64,000 nucleotides of DNA from Phoronis australis (GCA_002633005.1 NMRA01000960.1:20201-84200); one strand, 5' to 3'; counted from the stretch's first letter, positions 11,670-23,870 are shown. Program-made: numbers and translations. The notes: generated from the sequence alone by a model not told the origin.

Positions 11670-14600
11670 TGAACGCACGCCAGGTGGTGATAAGCGTCAC
11701 CGGTGACACGTGATCACCTACATCGCAACATGAAAGTCTCCAACTGAGCTTCGTAAGGTCTACACAGGAGATAAAAGGAAATGGCTCGATCCCCAGCACG
11801 CTCGCGGAAGATAGATTATTTTCTAGCCTCGGTCACGCAAATATGGTCTCTCTTACGGTTCGGACATGTCCTTCAGGCTATGAAAACATCAACATCGAAC
11901 AAGCAACAAATAGTCATATACGGCAGATAATCCGGAAAATTCCTCCTAACTTGAGTCTGACGTTTTACAACACACTTACACCCTTTTATGTCATGTCTTG
12001 AAACTATATTATTCCAAACAGTGACAAAAGATCGGCTATCACAAGAAATTCGCTACTCAACACCAGGCTTCAAGTTATCTCCCTTTTTAATGCCAGTTTT
12101 CGAGGAGAAACACTAAACTAAAAACCGCACGAATGGGAATCAAGGAAAGCCATCGAGCAAGCAAAAACGTCTCCTTATCAACATCATACAAGTGCCATGA
12201 TATATGCATCGAAGTGGGTTGTCGTCCGGACCACATTGTGTCGAGTGCGACAAAATGTCTCAGAGCAGGTAAGCGTGCCGCACGAACGCCTTTCAAAATA
12301 GAAAATCGTGAAATCTTCTAAATTTTGAGTCGAAGCCTGTGTGAGCAATCGGTCATTTGTAAAGAAATATGAAAAACACACCAGATTTTGCTGTTTAAAA
12401 TATCTTGCCAAAGCAAATACTTCAATAAGTCAGTCATACAAAAATAACCCCCAAATTCGTCTTTATTTCGGCCGCAAAACCGATTGTGTCCTTTTATGTC
12501 ATATTTCGAGAGCCTGGCGCCGCGTTTGGTGGTCTGCAAACACAGTAAACTGAGTACATTAGGTTTATCGGGTCGGCGAGCTGTGTTTACAAGCGGAAGA
12601 ACTACGAATGTTGCAGGTGTTCGGGTAGCCTTGTATTGCATTGGTTTACATACTAGTATGGGGTGGCTCTCCCCCAAATCCGTGATGTGGAAGAGAACCT
12701 CCAGGATTCCATTAGACCTGCATTGCTGTAGTCAGACATAAGCACGAATCAGTTGTGGGATCGCGATTTTTTCCAGATTTGACAACTCAATTCGTAGCCA
12801 ATGAAGATGCACAATTGCCACGATTTCCTAATTACGTTTTGAGTGAATAGGTGCACCCAGTAGACCACGCGTTTCCAGCTTATATGAAGTAAACGAGTAA
12901 TGACGTGTACTCGTGTTCGTTAGATTGGCTTTCCATTCGTTGTAAGTCTCATCTCGATGAAATGATGTGAAAAACACAGATCTGTAAGATGTTAATGAGA
13001 TGTTAATAGGTGTTGAATCGACGTTTTGCCTGGGATGAAATATTTTCCGTGATTAGATTAAGATGTGTCAGCTAATGTCATCCGATTTGTCTTTGAGCCA
13101 TCTACTTTTCTCCTCGACTAGCCATCAAGTTCCTCACAAGTTACATAGCCTCCTACGCAGTAATTTTGCAGCAAAAAACAATTTGATTGTTTTTATGACT
13201 GGAAAGTACATGGTTCAAGATCCGCTACATTTTAGTTTAAAACTTCATGAAACGGATTTTAAAGCAATTTAGTTCAGCCGAAACTCAAGGCAAAATAATT
13301 CTTATTCAACAAAAACCCCAGATATTTTCTAATTCAACTGAATTTGATATGAATATTTTAGTTTAATTTGTGATTTTGGTGGTGCGCCTAAAATGACCAC
13401 CGTAGTCAGTGAGAGTTGACTGATGCATTATGGGTACTCACGCAATTGCCGTCATATGCAATGAGGTTTGCATGGAAACCCCGCCCACTTTTTAAGAATT
13501 AATAGTGAGACATAGCAAACACAGGACTGAACGTAACGAAATATTTACACTTCTGTGATAAATTTCGATTGACGAAACTCACCCTGTGTTCTAAATTGCT
13601 GAACCTGGTCTGATTTGCGGTTGTTTTGAAAATTGATGTGGCATCTACCGTTTCAGCTGTTCGTTTTTTTGAAAAAAAAAGCACTTCAGTAACATCAGCG
13701 TAGTGACGCAGCTCTGTACTTTTACTCGCCTACAAAGAGCCTGAACCAGCACAAAAACGTTGTGTGGTTATTGCTTAGGAAGAAAGAGCACTCGGTGCGG
13801 CTGAAAACGACGTGAATGTCAATGTTGTAGTAACGATAGCGACTATTTTCAAATATTATTTATTACGGTGGAACACACATCTTACATTTGTGTAAAGAAC
13901 TAATGAATTAAACGATGTTCATCAAATCCGATGAAATTTATTGGTTACTTAAGAACAACGACCAAGACTATTCGACAGCCCAACAATAAATACGTTTTCT
14001 ATGCTAGTTTGCTTACTAACTTGGAAACTGAACCATCGTAAAATAGACTTAATATAAAGTAGTGCTTGGAGAAACGTGTTAGAAAACAAACAACAGCAAT
14101 AAATTTTGAAAAGATCATTTAAAACTTTAATGCAACCCATACTCTACTGAGTTTGAATTTCACTCTTTACGTAAATATGACTTTCCATTTTAAGGAGTAT
14201 TGTCCCAGGAAGAAGCAATGTGCTCCTTAGAGCGAGTTTTGTGCGAGTTTTGTGAAATTACGCAAAATCACGTAAGTAAAAGGCGATTGTTTTGCGACTA
14301 ACCTTGCAACCCAACTAGCAGACACTAGCAAAACGGCCGCTACTGAAGTGACTGGACGACTACACAGGAGCGTTGAATTTTAGGAGAAAATGTGCTGTTT
14401 TCGTACTATAAATTAACTCAACATTTCTCCACGATGGTCGTGACAGAACGCAACCCTGCTTTTAAGTGCAAGACAAGAGTTTGTACCTTGAGCTTCATGT
14501 ATGCATTAAGGGACGCCCACAGCGTATCGTCAGGCCAACGTTGCAATCACTTGTTGTTCGCGTCCCTGATACATATTCCTGTTTTAAAGGAGCAATTGCC

Positions 14601-15770
14601 GCTATTTTTAGCTACCAATGTTTGATTATCAACCTTTTCGATTAAGAATTCAACACTGGGGGTTTAGAAACGGTACCACTCTCATCTGATCTTGAGATGT
14701 GGCCGAATGAGTCGGCAACTAAAGTGACGGGCACTGCTTTCATGTGTCGTTGTCCAATTAGCAATTTTTAACTTGCAAATTAAACCCTTAGAAGGGTGTT
14801 TTCTTGAGTTGCTGATGGTTTCAGGTTCAGAAACAGAATCTCATCACAGAAATATCAATTTCATGAGAGTGAATAGCCAAATTCGATTTTCGTTTTTCGG
14901 CTAGTTAAACACGGCGAAATGCAGCTTTAAATGATGTCATTAAATGACGCTTCACGTTATCTCCCCAGCCATTTCTGGACAGAGTGATCCAATAAAATAA
15001 CACTTGTCTTACCATTTTGCGTCTAAAATAATTCAAATGCAATTCAAAATTAACGTTAATCTAATGATACGCTTTCAACGTGACAAAAGTTTTTCAAAAC
15101 CCTTTTAAGCTTAATTTTTTAATTTGTGAAGGTACACCAACAACATGGTTGTCAAATTGGAAAAATGCTAAATTTCGTTGTTCACGAACTTAGGAAAGAA
15201 CTAATATACGAACGGAAGTTCACAAAACGTTCGCATTTTGATGGTGCATGTATTAAGCAGAAGGCGAGACTCATTCTATGTTTTTAACTTTTGAAAACGA
15301 AGAAAAATTAGTTTAAAATCAAATCGAGTTAAATTTCCGTCTATTACCCATAGAATCTTGTCTCGTGTCAACACACTTCTCAAACAATAAAGTGGGTGCC
15401 AATACTGTGTATTGTTATTCAAAGCCACCATCTTATTTGAGAAAGAAATCTCTATTGCATTTTTATAGGTGGCCGGCGCTAATGTTACAAGGATATGCTA
15501 ACGTAGAAATGCATGTGTTCAAGGATGCGTTCCTCAAACGCAAGGCACTTCCGAAGCTCTTGGGGTGAGAATTTATCACTTTTTGTAAAAGAAACAATGA
15601 ATTATATCCCATAATTCAATATTCTATCCTCGCCTGCTGATTACTTCGGGGCGCTCCAATGTTCGCGAGTAAGGTATTCTCAAACGTACTCGCGAAGAAC
15701 TCGCCTTTCGATGACATGTCTTTATGTTGTCTTGGGTGACTAAAACTCGTGAGGGCGGAGATGCGTTCCA
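11670..15770. other. Non-coding stretch, nothing recognised
   Basis: Several open frames of 60-119 codons overlap each other on both strands near 12.1-12.7 kb. None has a recognisable motif or splice context. No RNA gene or intact element seen. Confidence 0.45.
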
Positions 15771-15775
15771 TAAGA

Positions 15776-16110
15776 CACAAAACGCTCTCAAAAAAGCAAG
15801 ATTAAGCTAGACTTCGCGAGACACCGCAATACATTACAAGTGGAGCATGTGATCACACTAGCATTTCTCGCGAGTGTCTCACTTGGGCGTAGGGAACGAA
15901 GTCATGCCATGCGGAACGCAGATCAGGTATCCACGTGGTATCCTTATCACACGAATGCCTCCATGCTGATTCAACTGCTTCGCTTTCAGTCTATATTATT
16001 CAGGGCAGAGTTCAATAACCCTAGTACTGTGCTAAAAAGCAAGATTTCGCGAGATTACGCGAGATATCGGCGTATATTTTCAAAGAAAGCACGCGATTTT
16101 GGCAAGATTT
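15776..16110 (+). repeat. Two decayed copies of the CGCGAGA repeat
   Basis: 15776-15860 and 16015-16110 both carry AAAAAAGCAAGATT or AAAAAGCAAGATTTCGCGAGATTAC-like blocks, ordered as in 11467-11592. They lie inside a 115-codon open frame (15840-16187) whose peptide LKSKISRDY matches LKSKTSRDY from the 11.5-kb copy. I take this as DNA-level repeat similarity. A conserved reading frame of the repeat cannot be excluded. Confidence 0.6.
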
Positions 16111-17000
16111 TTTCTCTCCCCGAGGTAGCTATTGAATTCTACCCTGATGTTAAAGAAGGACATTTCTTCATTGACCTCACCACGTGAGGAAGTCGTCCAT
16201 TAATCTGTCGTCCGTCATCACAAATGTGTAGCATTTGAAATGATACTAAACCCATGTCTAGCATTGCTCGAGTCACCTGCTGTTGTACACGTAGCACCTC
16301 CCTTGAGAGATAGAGCCAGAATTCATCTAAAACACATCAAGTGGGTCTTGGTGGAGGTAGGTGGTATTTCTTGGCCCCACAGCCGTCAATTGGAAGCGTT
16401 AGTCACGCATCCTGATTTTACAAACTTTGTAAGGAGCTTACAAACTTGTTCTAGGCTTTTAAAAGATTGAAGAGGGGCTCTATCCATAGAAAATATCTGG
16501 TAATATGACGAAACAGGGTGTATATCCTTTGAAAGACACATCCCGCAACGGGTAGGTCGCAATTTTCATATCACTACCACAAATCTGAGAAAAGTCACTT
16601 TATTAAATTTTACCGAATTAAGAGACCTTGGCAGAAGAAATGAAAAAGACCGGACAATGGTCAGATAATGGTGTAATCGTGGTGACAGTGTTACACAGGT
16701 ACACTGAACATCTAGCCCAGGTCCGTGCTCAGGCGTTATACAAACAGCAAACTTGAAATGATTTGGTGTTACAACCGAGTAACAGCATGTGTATCTCTGC
16801 TGTAATACTAAACCCTGCAGGCGAAAATTAGCAAATTTTCTTTCTTCATAGGTCTGAATAGCAAACGCATATATACTGAGAACTGAAATATAATGCTTTG
16901 TACTTCTATTAAACTGACACATGTCAGTAATATAATCATAAAGTATTAGGGTTATCGATATTTTACCTATAATTTTTGCCTTAACACCATCCCTAGGGGT
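16111..17000. other. Non-coding stretch, nothing recognised
   Basis: A 118-codon minus-strand frame (16566-16922) has no recognisable domain and no supporting splice sites. Nothing else seen. Confidence 0.4.
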
Positions 17001-17010
17001 TGTAACAGAT

Positions 17011-17342
17011 TAGGCAGGGACCACCGTTTACAGCTGGGCCCAGCAGAGACGGAAGCTTTACGGCAAATTATGTCTCACAATGATTAAAATATCAAAGTCA
17101 CGTTGTTGTAAGTACCTTTTGCGAATAGAGGGAGGGACACCTTAGGAGGCCGTCGATGTCTTTAATTCTTTCTAACTCAAACAAATACTCCCGTAATCAA
17201 ACTTTTTCTTGGAGTAGTCCAAATCGGCAACTGGCTACTTTTACACTGCGCGCGCCCCTGTTTTTACTGCGCCCGCCAGGAGCTCCTGTAGAAGCTTCAC
17301 CGTCTTTACTGGGGCCAGCTAGAGACGGTGGTCACTGTCTAA
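17011..17342. mobile_element. hAT-like MITE with 8-bp target duplication
   Basis: A 332-bp element is flanked on both sides by the perfect 8-bp direct repeat TAACAGAT (17003-17010 and 17343-17350). Its ends are imperfect inverted repeats of about 50 bp. They start TAGGCAGGGACCACCG on the left and TTAGACAGTGACCACCG when the right end is reverse-complemented. An 8-bp duplication with such ends is the hallmark of hAT transposons. It has no transposase. A single terminal fragment of the same family lies at 34508-34536. Confidence 0.85.
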
Positions 17343-17349
17343 TAACAGA

Positions 17350-17917
17350 TCAGAGTTCAAGATTGGTGTTAACTAACGTGGTGCTACGTTGGTAAGATTA
17401 CTAAATGGAAGTTGTGCGCAACCCATCATTTGCAGCTTGGAGGCAAGGAAAATTACCACAAGACATTTCTAACTCGTGTGAATCGTTAGCCGACGAAAGG
17501 ATAGCCTCCGTCGAGTGTTATAACACTGGGTGATAAACGATAGACTAGTGGAACACTTGTATTACATTGGTGTTACACCAATGTGTCCCTTTGTCACCTT
17601 GGTGTAACACCGGACGACAAAGGGCAGACCAGTGTAATAGCATGGGGGCTGGGTTTATTGAAAAGGTAGCACCGGGAGCTAACACAGATGTTACCCAACA
17701 TGGGTGTTGCATTCATACCAAACTTGAACTGACCCATTGTCTGACAGTGCCAAACTGCTTGAAAACATCACCACTTGATAGACAAGGAAATTTGTAAAAT
17801 ATCATTGACTTTGACTCAAATGCTTTCGAAGTTGGCAGTGAAAAAATCATGGTTATGGAAACTTCACTGTGAGCCGTGTTTTGAACATTTCCTCCCAGTA
17901 GAAGTGCATATTTCTTC
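17350..17917. other. Spacer 3' of the receptor gene, with palindromes
   Basis: Near 17562-17582 ACATTGGTGT is followed by its reverse complement, and GGTGTAACACC recurs near 17613, so this may be a further decayed palindromic element. TTTATT near 17652 reads AATAAA on the minus strand, about 260 nt past the receptor stop codon. It is a candidate, unproven, polyadenylation signal. Confidence 0.4.
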
Positions 17918-19066
17918 CTACACCGGAGTGCTGTTATTTTTTATCACGTGCCCGTGGGAGTTTTGAGATGTTGATCGCATGAATGTCAGTGTTGTGCTGG
18001 ACCGTCGTACAGGGTTATACGTGACGTTATCAGTAACGGAATGGTTTGGCGAACAACACGTCTTCTTGCATGAGCAGCAGAACAAGTAGTTATCGAAATA
18101 CTCACGAAATCGCTTGCTAAGAAAGTAAAGCGACAGCGGGTTCACACACGAATATATAAAGCTCAGGCAAAATGCGACAATTTTAGCAATGTCCCACGGA
18201 ATATTAAAGTCGTCGCTACTGAAGTGATGATTAATCCTTGTAATGTGATTCGGCAACCAACAGATGATGAAGATGATCACAAAGAAGAAGACTATCTTCG
18301 CCACCTTTTTCCTGGCTCTCATCTGCCGCGTGAAGTTGGCTACACTGGCGTTGGAGCAATCGCTGGGTATGTGCTCAGAGCTGGCAATAAGGACTTTTGC
18401 CATACAGAAATAAAACACTGCTATGATTCCCAATGGAACAGCGAAGTAGATGGAAAACTGGAATGCGACGATAAATTTTGCGTACCAGAATAGTTCCTCT
18501 TGACTAGGATAGGAATTGCAAAAATAGTCCATTTCAGTGGAGTTTTCTGCCGTGGGCACTGCGACTTCATGGTACGTGACGGCGTCCGGAATGGCCAATA
18601 CGGCGGCCGCTATCCATATGGCCAGGATGACGACAATGGTTCGTCTAATAGGATTCTCTGCGTGTTTGGCCATTGGATTCACGATGGCGGAATACCTGTC
18701 GCCGCTCAACGCCGTAAGAGTGAATACAGAGACGCCTAGCGAGAAAGTACGCAAATATTCCACCAATTTACAAACAACGAGGCCAAAGGGCCAACTGAGT
18801 AGCGAAAAGTTTGTCGCTTTAAATGGTACAGAAATGAGGATGAGAATCAGGTCACCCGCTGCCAAACTGACAATGTAATAGTTAGGAGCGTTGCGCATGC
18901 ACTTGTTTCTTATCACGGTAAAAATAAGGGCAATGTTCCCAATTGTCCCGACGAGAAACACAAGACCAAATATAATTGGTACAACCACGGCTGAAACAGA
19001 TTGATACAACTCCGTAGTAGCATAGTTTTCTTCTTCAGTAGAATTTTCCAACGAGACTGTATCCAT
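17918..19066 (-). CDS. Bombesin-type neuropeptide GPCR (intronless)
   Basis: This 382-residue class A (rhodopsin-like) GPCR should sit in the plasma membrane, bind a peptide outside and couple to G proteins inside. The frame is complete, with seven hydrophobic segments. Visible motifs are GN in TM1, LAAGDL in TM2, a TM3 cysteine (VVCKL), DRY in LTALSGDRY, W in TM4, CWLPNH in TM6 and NPLSLYFLSKRF in TM7. A CCSCKKTCC cluster after helix 8 suits palmitoylation. The N-terminus has N-x-[ST] sites and no signal peptide. GVSVFTLTALS-DRY, AIPDAV and NP-x-x-LY-x-LSK-x-F match the bombesin/GRP receptor group as I know it, which also includes insect CCHamide receptors. Which ligand it binds cannot be read from sequence. 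The start is the first ATG before TM1, and an upstream non-coding exon is possible. Plus-strand frames across it are shadows. Confidence 0.93.
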   Translation of the reverse strand: MDTVSLENSTEEENYATTELYQSVSAVVVPIIFGLVFLVGTIGNIALIFTVIRNKCMRNAPNYYIVSLAAGDLILILISVPFKATNFSLLSWPFGLVVCKLVEYLRTFSLGVSVFTLTALSGDRYSAIVNPMAKHAENPIRRTIVVILAIWIAAAVLAIPDAVTYHEVAVPTAENSTEMDYFCNSYPSQEELFWYAKFIVAFQFSIYFAVPLGIIAVFYFCMAKVLIASSEHIPSDCSNASVANFTRQMRARKKVAKIVFFFVIIFIICWLPNHITRINHHFSSDDFNIPWDIAKIVAFCLSFIYSCVNPLSLYFLSKRFREYFDNYLFCCSCKKTCCSPNHSVTDNVTYNPVRRSSTTLTFMRSTSQNSHGHVIKNNSTPV

Positions 19067-19660
19067 TCTGTTTATTGTGTCTCCTCGTTCAGTAGAATAA
19101 ATCCGAATTCATCATATCACTTTTTATCGTAATTTGGACGTTTACTGAGTGATATGCTGTGAGTTGAGATATCGCAAAAAACGCTTCTAATGTACATCCT
19201 GAAATGAATCAAAAGAGAGTTCCATTAAAACTACTCGTGAAGTGAGGGTTTAAGAACAAAGATTACAGCCCAATTTGGCTATTCAACTTTCTCTTTAGAA
19301 ACGCCAGGAGGTCTTATACAATTTTTAACAGGTGAAACAGGGACATTTTATGAACCAGGCATGGTCTCAACTAAGAACAGTCGATTCATTCCAAGCTCAC
19401 AAATCCCTTCATATCTAAGCAAGTGATAAGTAATTGATCTATATCTAGAGTTAGTTTATTTACAGAAGAACAGAATGCAAATTGATACGACTTTAAAATA
19501 ATCTTTCCTAGCTTTTGGCTGTACGTCTAGGCTCGTTTCTGCAAGCAACAGTTTCTTGTATTATGACTCGGTTTTTGTATCGAAATAACATGCAGGGGAA
19601 ATGCACGAGTGAATGAACAGATAAAATACTAAAAGCTCTTCTACGTAGTTCACAGCATTT
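19067..19660. other. Upstream region of the receptor gene
   Basis: This holds the presumed promoter and 5' UTR of the minus-strand receptor. No TATA box or other element stands out clearly enough to call. No repeat recognised. Confidence 0.35.
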
Positions 19661-19664
19661 GTTG

Positions 19665-19960
19665 AGTGGCATGTCATTTAAAGCGGGTACAAACCAGCCT
19701 TCCGTCACAAAAAACAACTCTTGGTTTAAGCCACTTACCATTCGGAAATTGCTCTCAAAATTTTCCTTAGTTAAACTAGACGTAGTTTCTGGGTTGGAAA
19801 GAACTGATAGTTCGCAACTGATTGAGACCAGGCTTCACAAGTGGACTTATCAAGGCGTACCATTTTCTTCGTCGAGCACGATCTTGAGCAATAATACACT
19901 GTCATTTCTTTGCAAGACCAAAAAAAAGTCACTTCTCATCTGCATATGGACCAAATTGAG
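19665..19960 (+). repeat. Dispersed repeat, copy of the 25.7-kb family
   Basis: Shares with 25650-25945, in the same order, TTTAAAGCGGGTACAAAC, ACAACTYTTGRTT, TTAGTTRAACTRGA, TTGAGAC-AGGCT-ACAAGT-G-CTT-TCA-GGCG and TCACTTCTCAT. These are diverged copies of one mobile repeat of at least 300 bp with no coding content that I can recognise. Confidence 0.65.
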
Positions 19961-21150
19961 ACCAATTTTATTGTGGTAAGTGGTCTTTTCCACAGAACGC
20001 GGGTTAATTGCCTCTGTGAGTAAACCCGCCTTCTTGAAATGGATCACTTCTTTTGTAAACTTTGTCTCAACTAGACCATTACTCAGATATCGCATATGCG
20101 TGTTTTTATGCCCATGTCCTTGTATAGGAAATAATGCGTTTTCAACATTTGCTACGTACTGAGAATTCCGCACAATATTGACCCACTCCCGAGGATAGTC
20201 TCACTGGCATATTGTTGGAGTCAAATTAATTTTTTTTTGTATTTTTCCCTAAAATGAGTAGTGTCAGCACGTACCTAACAAAAACATGGATTTAAGAGAA
20301 AGTGGGCATAGTTTATTTCAGCAAATTTTTGGCTGATCTACAAATTAAACTTAAGTGGCTAATCTACAAATTAAACTAGCGATGCAGTCGACAATAATAA
20401 GATCTCTTAACTACAGACATTGGTCCTCATTTCATGTTTACGTAGCTGGCACATTTTTCGTCCATAAACCCCTGGTTCCGATAGTACACCTGGTTATATT
20501 TGAAGTTCCACAAAGGTAATCATCTGGCGACTCTTTTCAAGCTCAGAAGTCACCTTTAATCAGACCGTCATTTGAAGTTATCTTTTTAATTTCAAAAATG
20601 AGTATTTTAGTGTGTTATTTTTTGTATTAGTATTATATGATGTACTGTCAAAATACGTTTGCAATAGTGTATTAATTTGATTCTTAGTAGGTGACAAGCA
20701 CTCCAATTCAAGTATACATTTTTGAAATTCTCAGAAACTGCATTCACATTAACTCACAATAAACAGTGTTTTCCAAATAAAGTTCCGTAACATGTCATTG
20801 AACTTCAAATAATTAGTCTCTTGAATCAAACAGAGTTTGATTGACAAATGAACTTCGACTGGCAAATCTAATTGCGACACACTTGATTGATTAATAGACG
20901 AGGGTGAACACCCGAACACTCGCTTATAGCCTCGATAGAAGAGCGAATCTAAGTGAAGAACCAGGTTTTATTTCTTAATGAAAAGTGACCTGTTGTCCGT
21001 CGAAGAAACTTTAGAAGGCTTCAATGCAATTGGCATATCCTTGCTAGTTAGTGATGGAGTAGATGCGTGTATTGCTTGGCCAAGAGACATGTTCTGGGGA
21101 TAACCTCGATAGTGATAATGATAATAATGAGGACTGGTGATGGCAAAAAA
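19961..21150. other. Non-coding stretch
   Basis: Mostly featureless. A 41-codon plus-strand frame at 20979-21101 has coding-like composition (it begins MKSDLLSVEETLEGF). It has no splice context and ends at a stop before the microsatellite, so I do not call a gene. Confidence 0.35.
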
Positions 21151-21152
21151 AT

Positions 21153-21242
21153 TATATGTATACATATACATATACATACACATACATACATACATACATA
21201 CATGCATACATACATACATACATACATACATACATACATACA
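21153..21242. repeat. CATA-type microsatellite
   Basis: An alternating tract that begins TATGTATACATATAC and becomes an almost pure (CATA)n run with one CATG interruption. It produces spurious MYVC-repeat open frames on the minus strand. Confidence 0.95.
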
Positions 21243-21446
21243 AGGGCCGCTTCAATAAGGACCACCATACAACACAATAGTTTACAACATAAAACATAAA
21301 ACAAGTAAAGAATACAAAAACGAGGCAGTCATTAGTTTCTATGACACTTCATTATAAGACTGGCAAAAGAAATCAATGGTGTAAATACTTCAATAAATAA
21401 ACAAACATAAATAAACCTTACACCTTACTAAAATAAATATAGGGTG

Positions 21447-21450
<4 letters not shown>

Positions 21451-21497
<47 letters not shown>
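21451..21497. repeat. (AT)n microsatellite
   Basis: About 23 uninterrupted AT dinucleotides. The tract directly precedes the RNase H pseudogene region. A simple repeat next to a retrotransposon remnant may mark an insertion junction. Confidence 0.97.
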
Positions 21498-21498
<1 letters not shown>

Positions 21499-22440
21499 GC
21501 AGATTACGACGTGGTAAGCAGAACTTGCGCAAACGCCCTCGCACAACTTTGGTTCGACGGAGATTGTCCAGGAACTCATGAGTATCTGCCGCAGCAGGTG
21601 CGGCTGTCACCACGGCCGGTCAGCACGGAATTGCAGACTCACCAGCGTGACTTCATTTAGAGGACCACAGAGAAGAGCTATCAGCTGTTGCAGCCTTCAG
21701 CAAAGAGTGTAGAAATTAGCCCGAAGGCGCCACCGAAGCGATGTGTCGCCAAATGTTCTGGGATCTAGGTAGGAATGATGCCTTGAGAACAGGCACTGAC
21801 GGCTCCTTCTGTCGGGATACCAACCGAGCTGGATGGGGATACATGATCCGCCAGAATGACCTGACACTTGCAGAAGGATGTGGTTGCCATGCCGTCTACA
21901 CGAGCAGCACACGTATGGAATTCGAGGTTATCTAACAAGCCCTCCTGTGCCTCTCTGAACTGCGCCCTGATGCGACGACAATCATCTTCGCCACTGACTC
22001 GATGGCTGTGCTGACAAGGATCCGCTCTGGTCTGCTCCAAACCAACAGGCTTATCTTCCGGGACCACTGCCCACTCTAACGTGTTTTTGGACCTATATTC
22101 CGGGCCATGCCGGTGTTGTTGTTAAGGAACAAGCTGACTAACTCGCCAGCCACGCTGTGATACCAGTGCCACTGAAGCTTTATACACCTGACGTTAAGCT
22201 GCTTGGTCACCACAATATTGTACTCCGCACAAAAGAACAGCTGGGGGAATACAGCGTGGGCCTTCGCCTTCTGCGACTGGAGGTTCCCTTTGGCCAGTCA
22301 GATTCCACCCACCGGAAAGGTCCTCTGAGAAGACTCCACAATCAGCTCACTACGGGAAACATCACCCGCAATATCCTTCAGCTAATTTTCAGTGGGTGTA
22401 CCTATGGGGAGACGATTTATGCCCAACATCTTCTGTGAAC
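21498..22440 (+). pseudogene. Non-LTR retrotransposon remnant with broken RNase H domain
   Basis: The 3' part of a non-LTR retrotransposon polyprotein survives here as a decayed RNase H domain. From 21741 the frame reads a TDGSF motif (first catalytic Asp), AGWGYMI, then RMEFEV (Glu). An in-frame TAA at 21933 is followed, in the same frame, by QALLCLSEL and ATDSMAVL (third acidic residue). A further stop and a frameshift near 22080 lead to YIPGHAGVVVKEQAD, a stop, then LASHAV, matching the conserved PGHxG-V-x-x-N-E-x-AD-x-LA end of the domain. The order D-E-D-H-D is intact but the frame is broken at least three times. No reverse transcriptase lies upstream, so the copy is 5'-truncated. About 300 bp of less clear tail follows. 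Confidence 0.8.
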
Positions 22441-23870
22441 CCACTCGCAGAAGGTAATTCAGGAAATTCAGATAAGCTGATTGATTGTACATAAGAAGTA
22501 ACTACATTTGTATGAGTGTGTGTGAGCGTGCGTCTATGTGTGAAAAAATAGTATTGTTTCTGTGTATGATAGCGTAATTTGTGTATGGTTATTCACGGCA
22601 GACAAGTTGCAGGAGATATGATATTCTGAAGTTAGCCAAATCTGGACATTTTCTAGGATGGTACATAACTTGAACTAGATGGAAATCCGAAGCATCGGGA
22701 GGCACGCCATATGCAGCGATAATTTAGGCTTCCGCACACGATGCCCACTGAGCGGGAGCCGAGTTTTCATAATGTGGGAGGGCTTGCGTTTGGCAACGAG
22801 ATATACATTGTGAGGTTAACTGCCGACCGCGAAACCTCTTCAAGAATATTTTTAAACAATTCCTGACGAAAGCACTATCTCGCAACGTATGCTACTGTGA
22901 GGGAATTTTTGTACTACGCGCGAAGGAAAAACTCTGTAGTCACCACAGAGTTTCTAATCTCCCTCCCACCTATGATAAATGCGCACATGCGCTCACAGTC
23001 ATTCGACAAACAGCTGACTGACAATATTGATATTAACGTCAGATTATCACGTGTGATTGCACTCCGGATCTGAGGTCGACACTATGTCAATATGAGGTAA
23101 GCCAGTGAAGCTACCAATTTCCCAAAAAGAATTCCACTACGACCCCTTTGTAACTAATTTTAAACAGGTAGGACTCGCATCAATTGTCTCTTAATTGGAG
23201 TGGCTTCTGCTTTAAGTCGCCTTTGTTTTGTTTACAAGGGTCAGAGGTCAAATTTTCCACATGAGGGAATGTGCTCTTTTTATGTCTTGCCATACCAAAT
23301 ATGGATACGTAATTTGCTTTGTGGGAGAGAAATCGACGAAATGGCAAGCAATTGAAAGGTCGTTTCTTGAAATTTGAAACTATAAGAAAAATGCTTTGTC
23401 ATCAACAGAAATTCAAAATTTTTACGAACACACCATAGAATGCCTGGTGAACAGGTTGAATTCTGTTCCAATGGCACGGAATCACTCTGAATAAAGCAAT
23501 TAAGTCTGTTTTTTGCGTTCCAGGCCTCTTTAAGAACTAGCGAAATTATGTTGACAGTCAAATGAGTGGGGGATAAAAAATCCAAAACATCCCCAAAGGA
23601 ATTAATGGGGATTTATGCGAACCAAACTAAATTTAAATCCCCAAAACATTATCGTAGTCAAAACAACATTGGCTTGAAAGGTAACTCAATGAAAGTAAAA
23701 GAAATGAAACCACGCGTTGTTATTGTACACAACAGAGTCTTTCGTCCCCATGTGACATCATGAATTCTTGCTTTATGCTTTCTAGCCCGTTCTCAGCTCG
23801 CGACATAAGAAGGCTTTATACCACAATATTAGCCTCGAATGGCCAATACAACCGTGTCATAACTCATTCA
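22441..23870. other. Non-coding stretch with a repeat fragment
   Basis: 22612-22690 contains GATATGATRTT, AGTTAGCCAAAT-TGGACATTT and matches the end of the repeat at 44665-44840. The rest shows no gene or RNA. Confidence 0.4.

Noticed and set aside
12087-12741. Overlapping open frames of up to 119 codons on both strands
   Set aside because: Several frames on both strands are open at once with no motif, typical of chance in this composition.
16566-16922. 118-codon minus-strand frame
   Set aside because: No domain, no splice context and no similarity to anything else in the window.
18224-18878. Plus-strand open frames across the receptor
   Set aside because: They are antisense shadows of the complete GPCR coding sequence.
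20968-21297. 109-codon minus-strand frame with MYVC repeats
   Set aside because: Most of it is translation of the CATA microsatellite.
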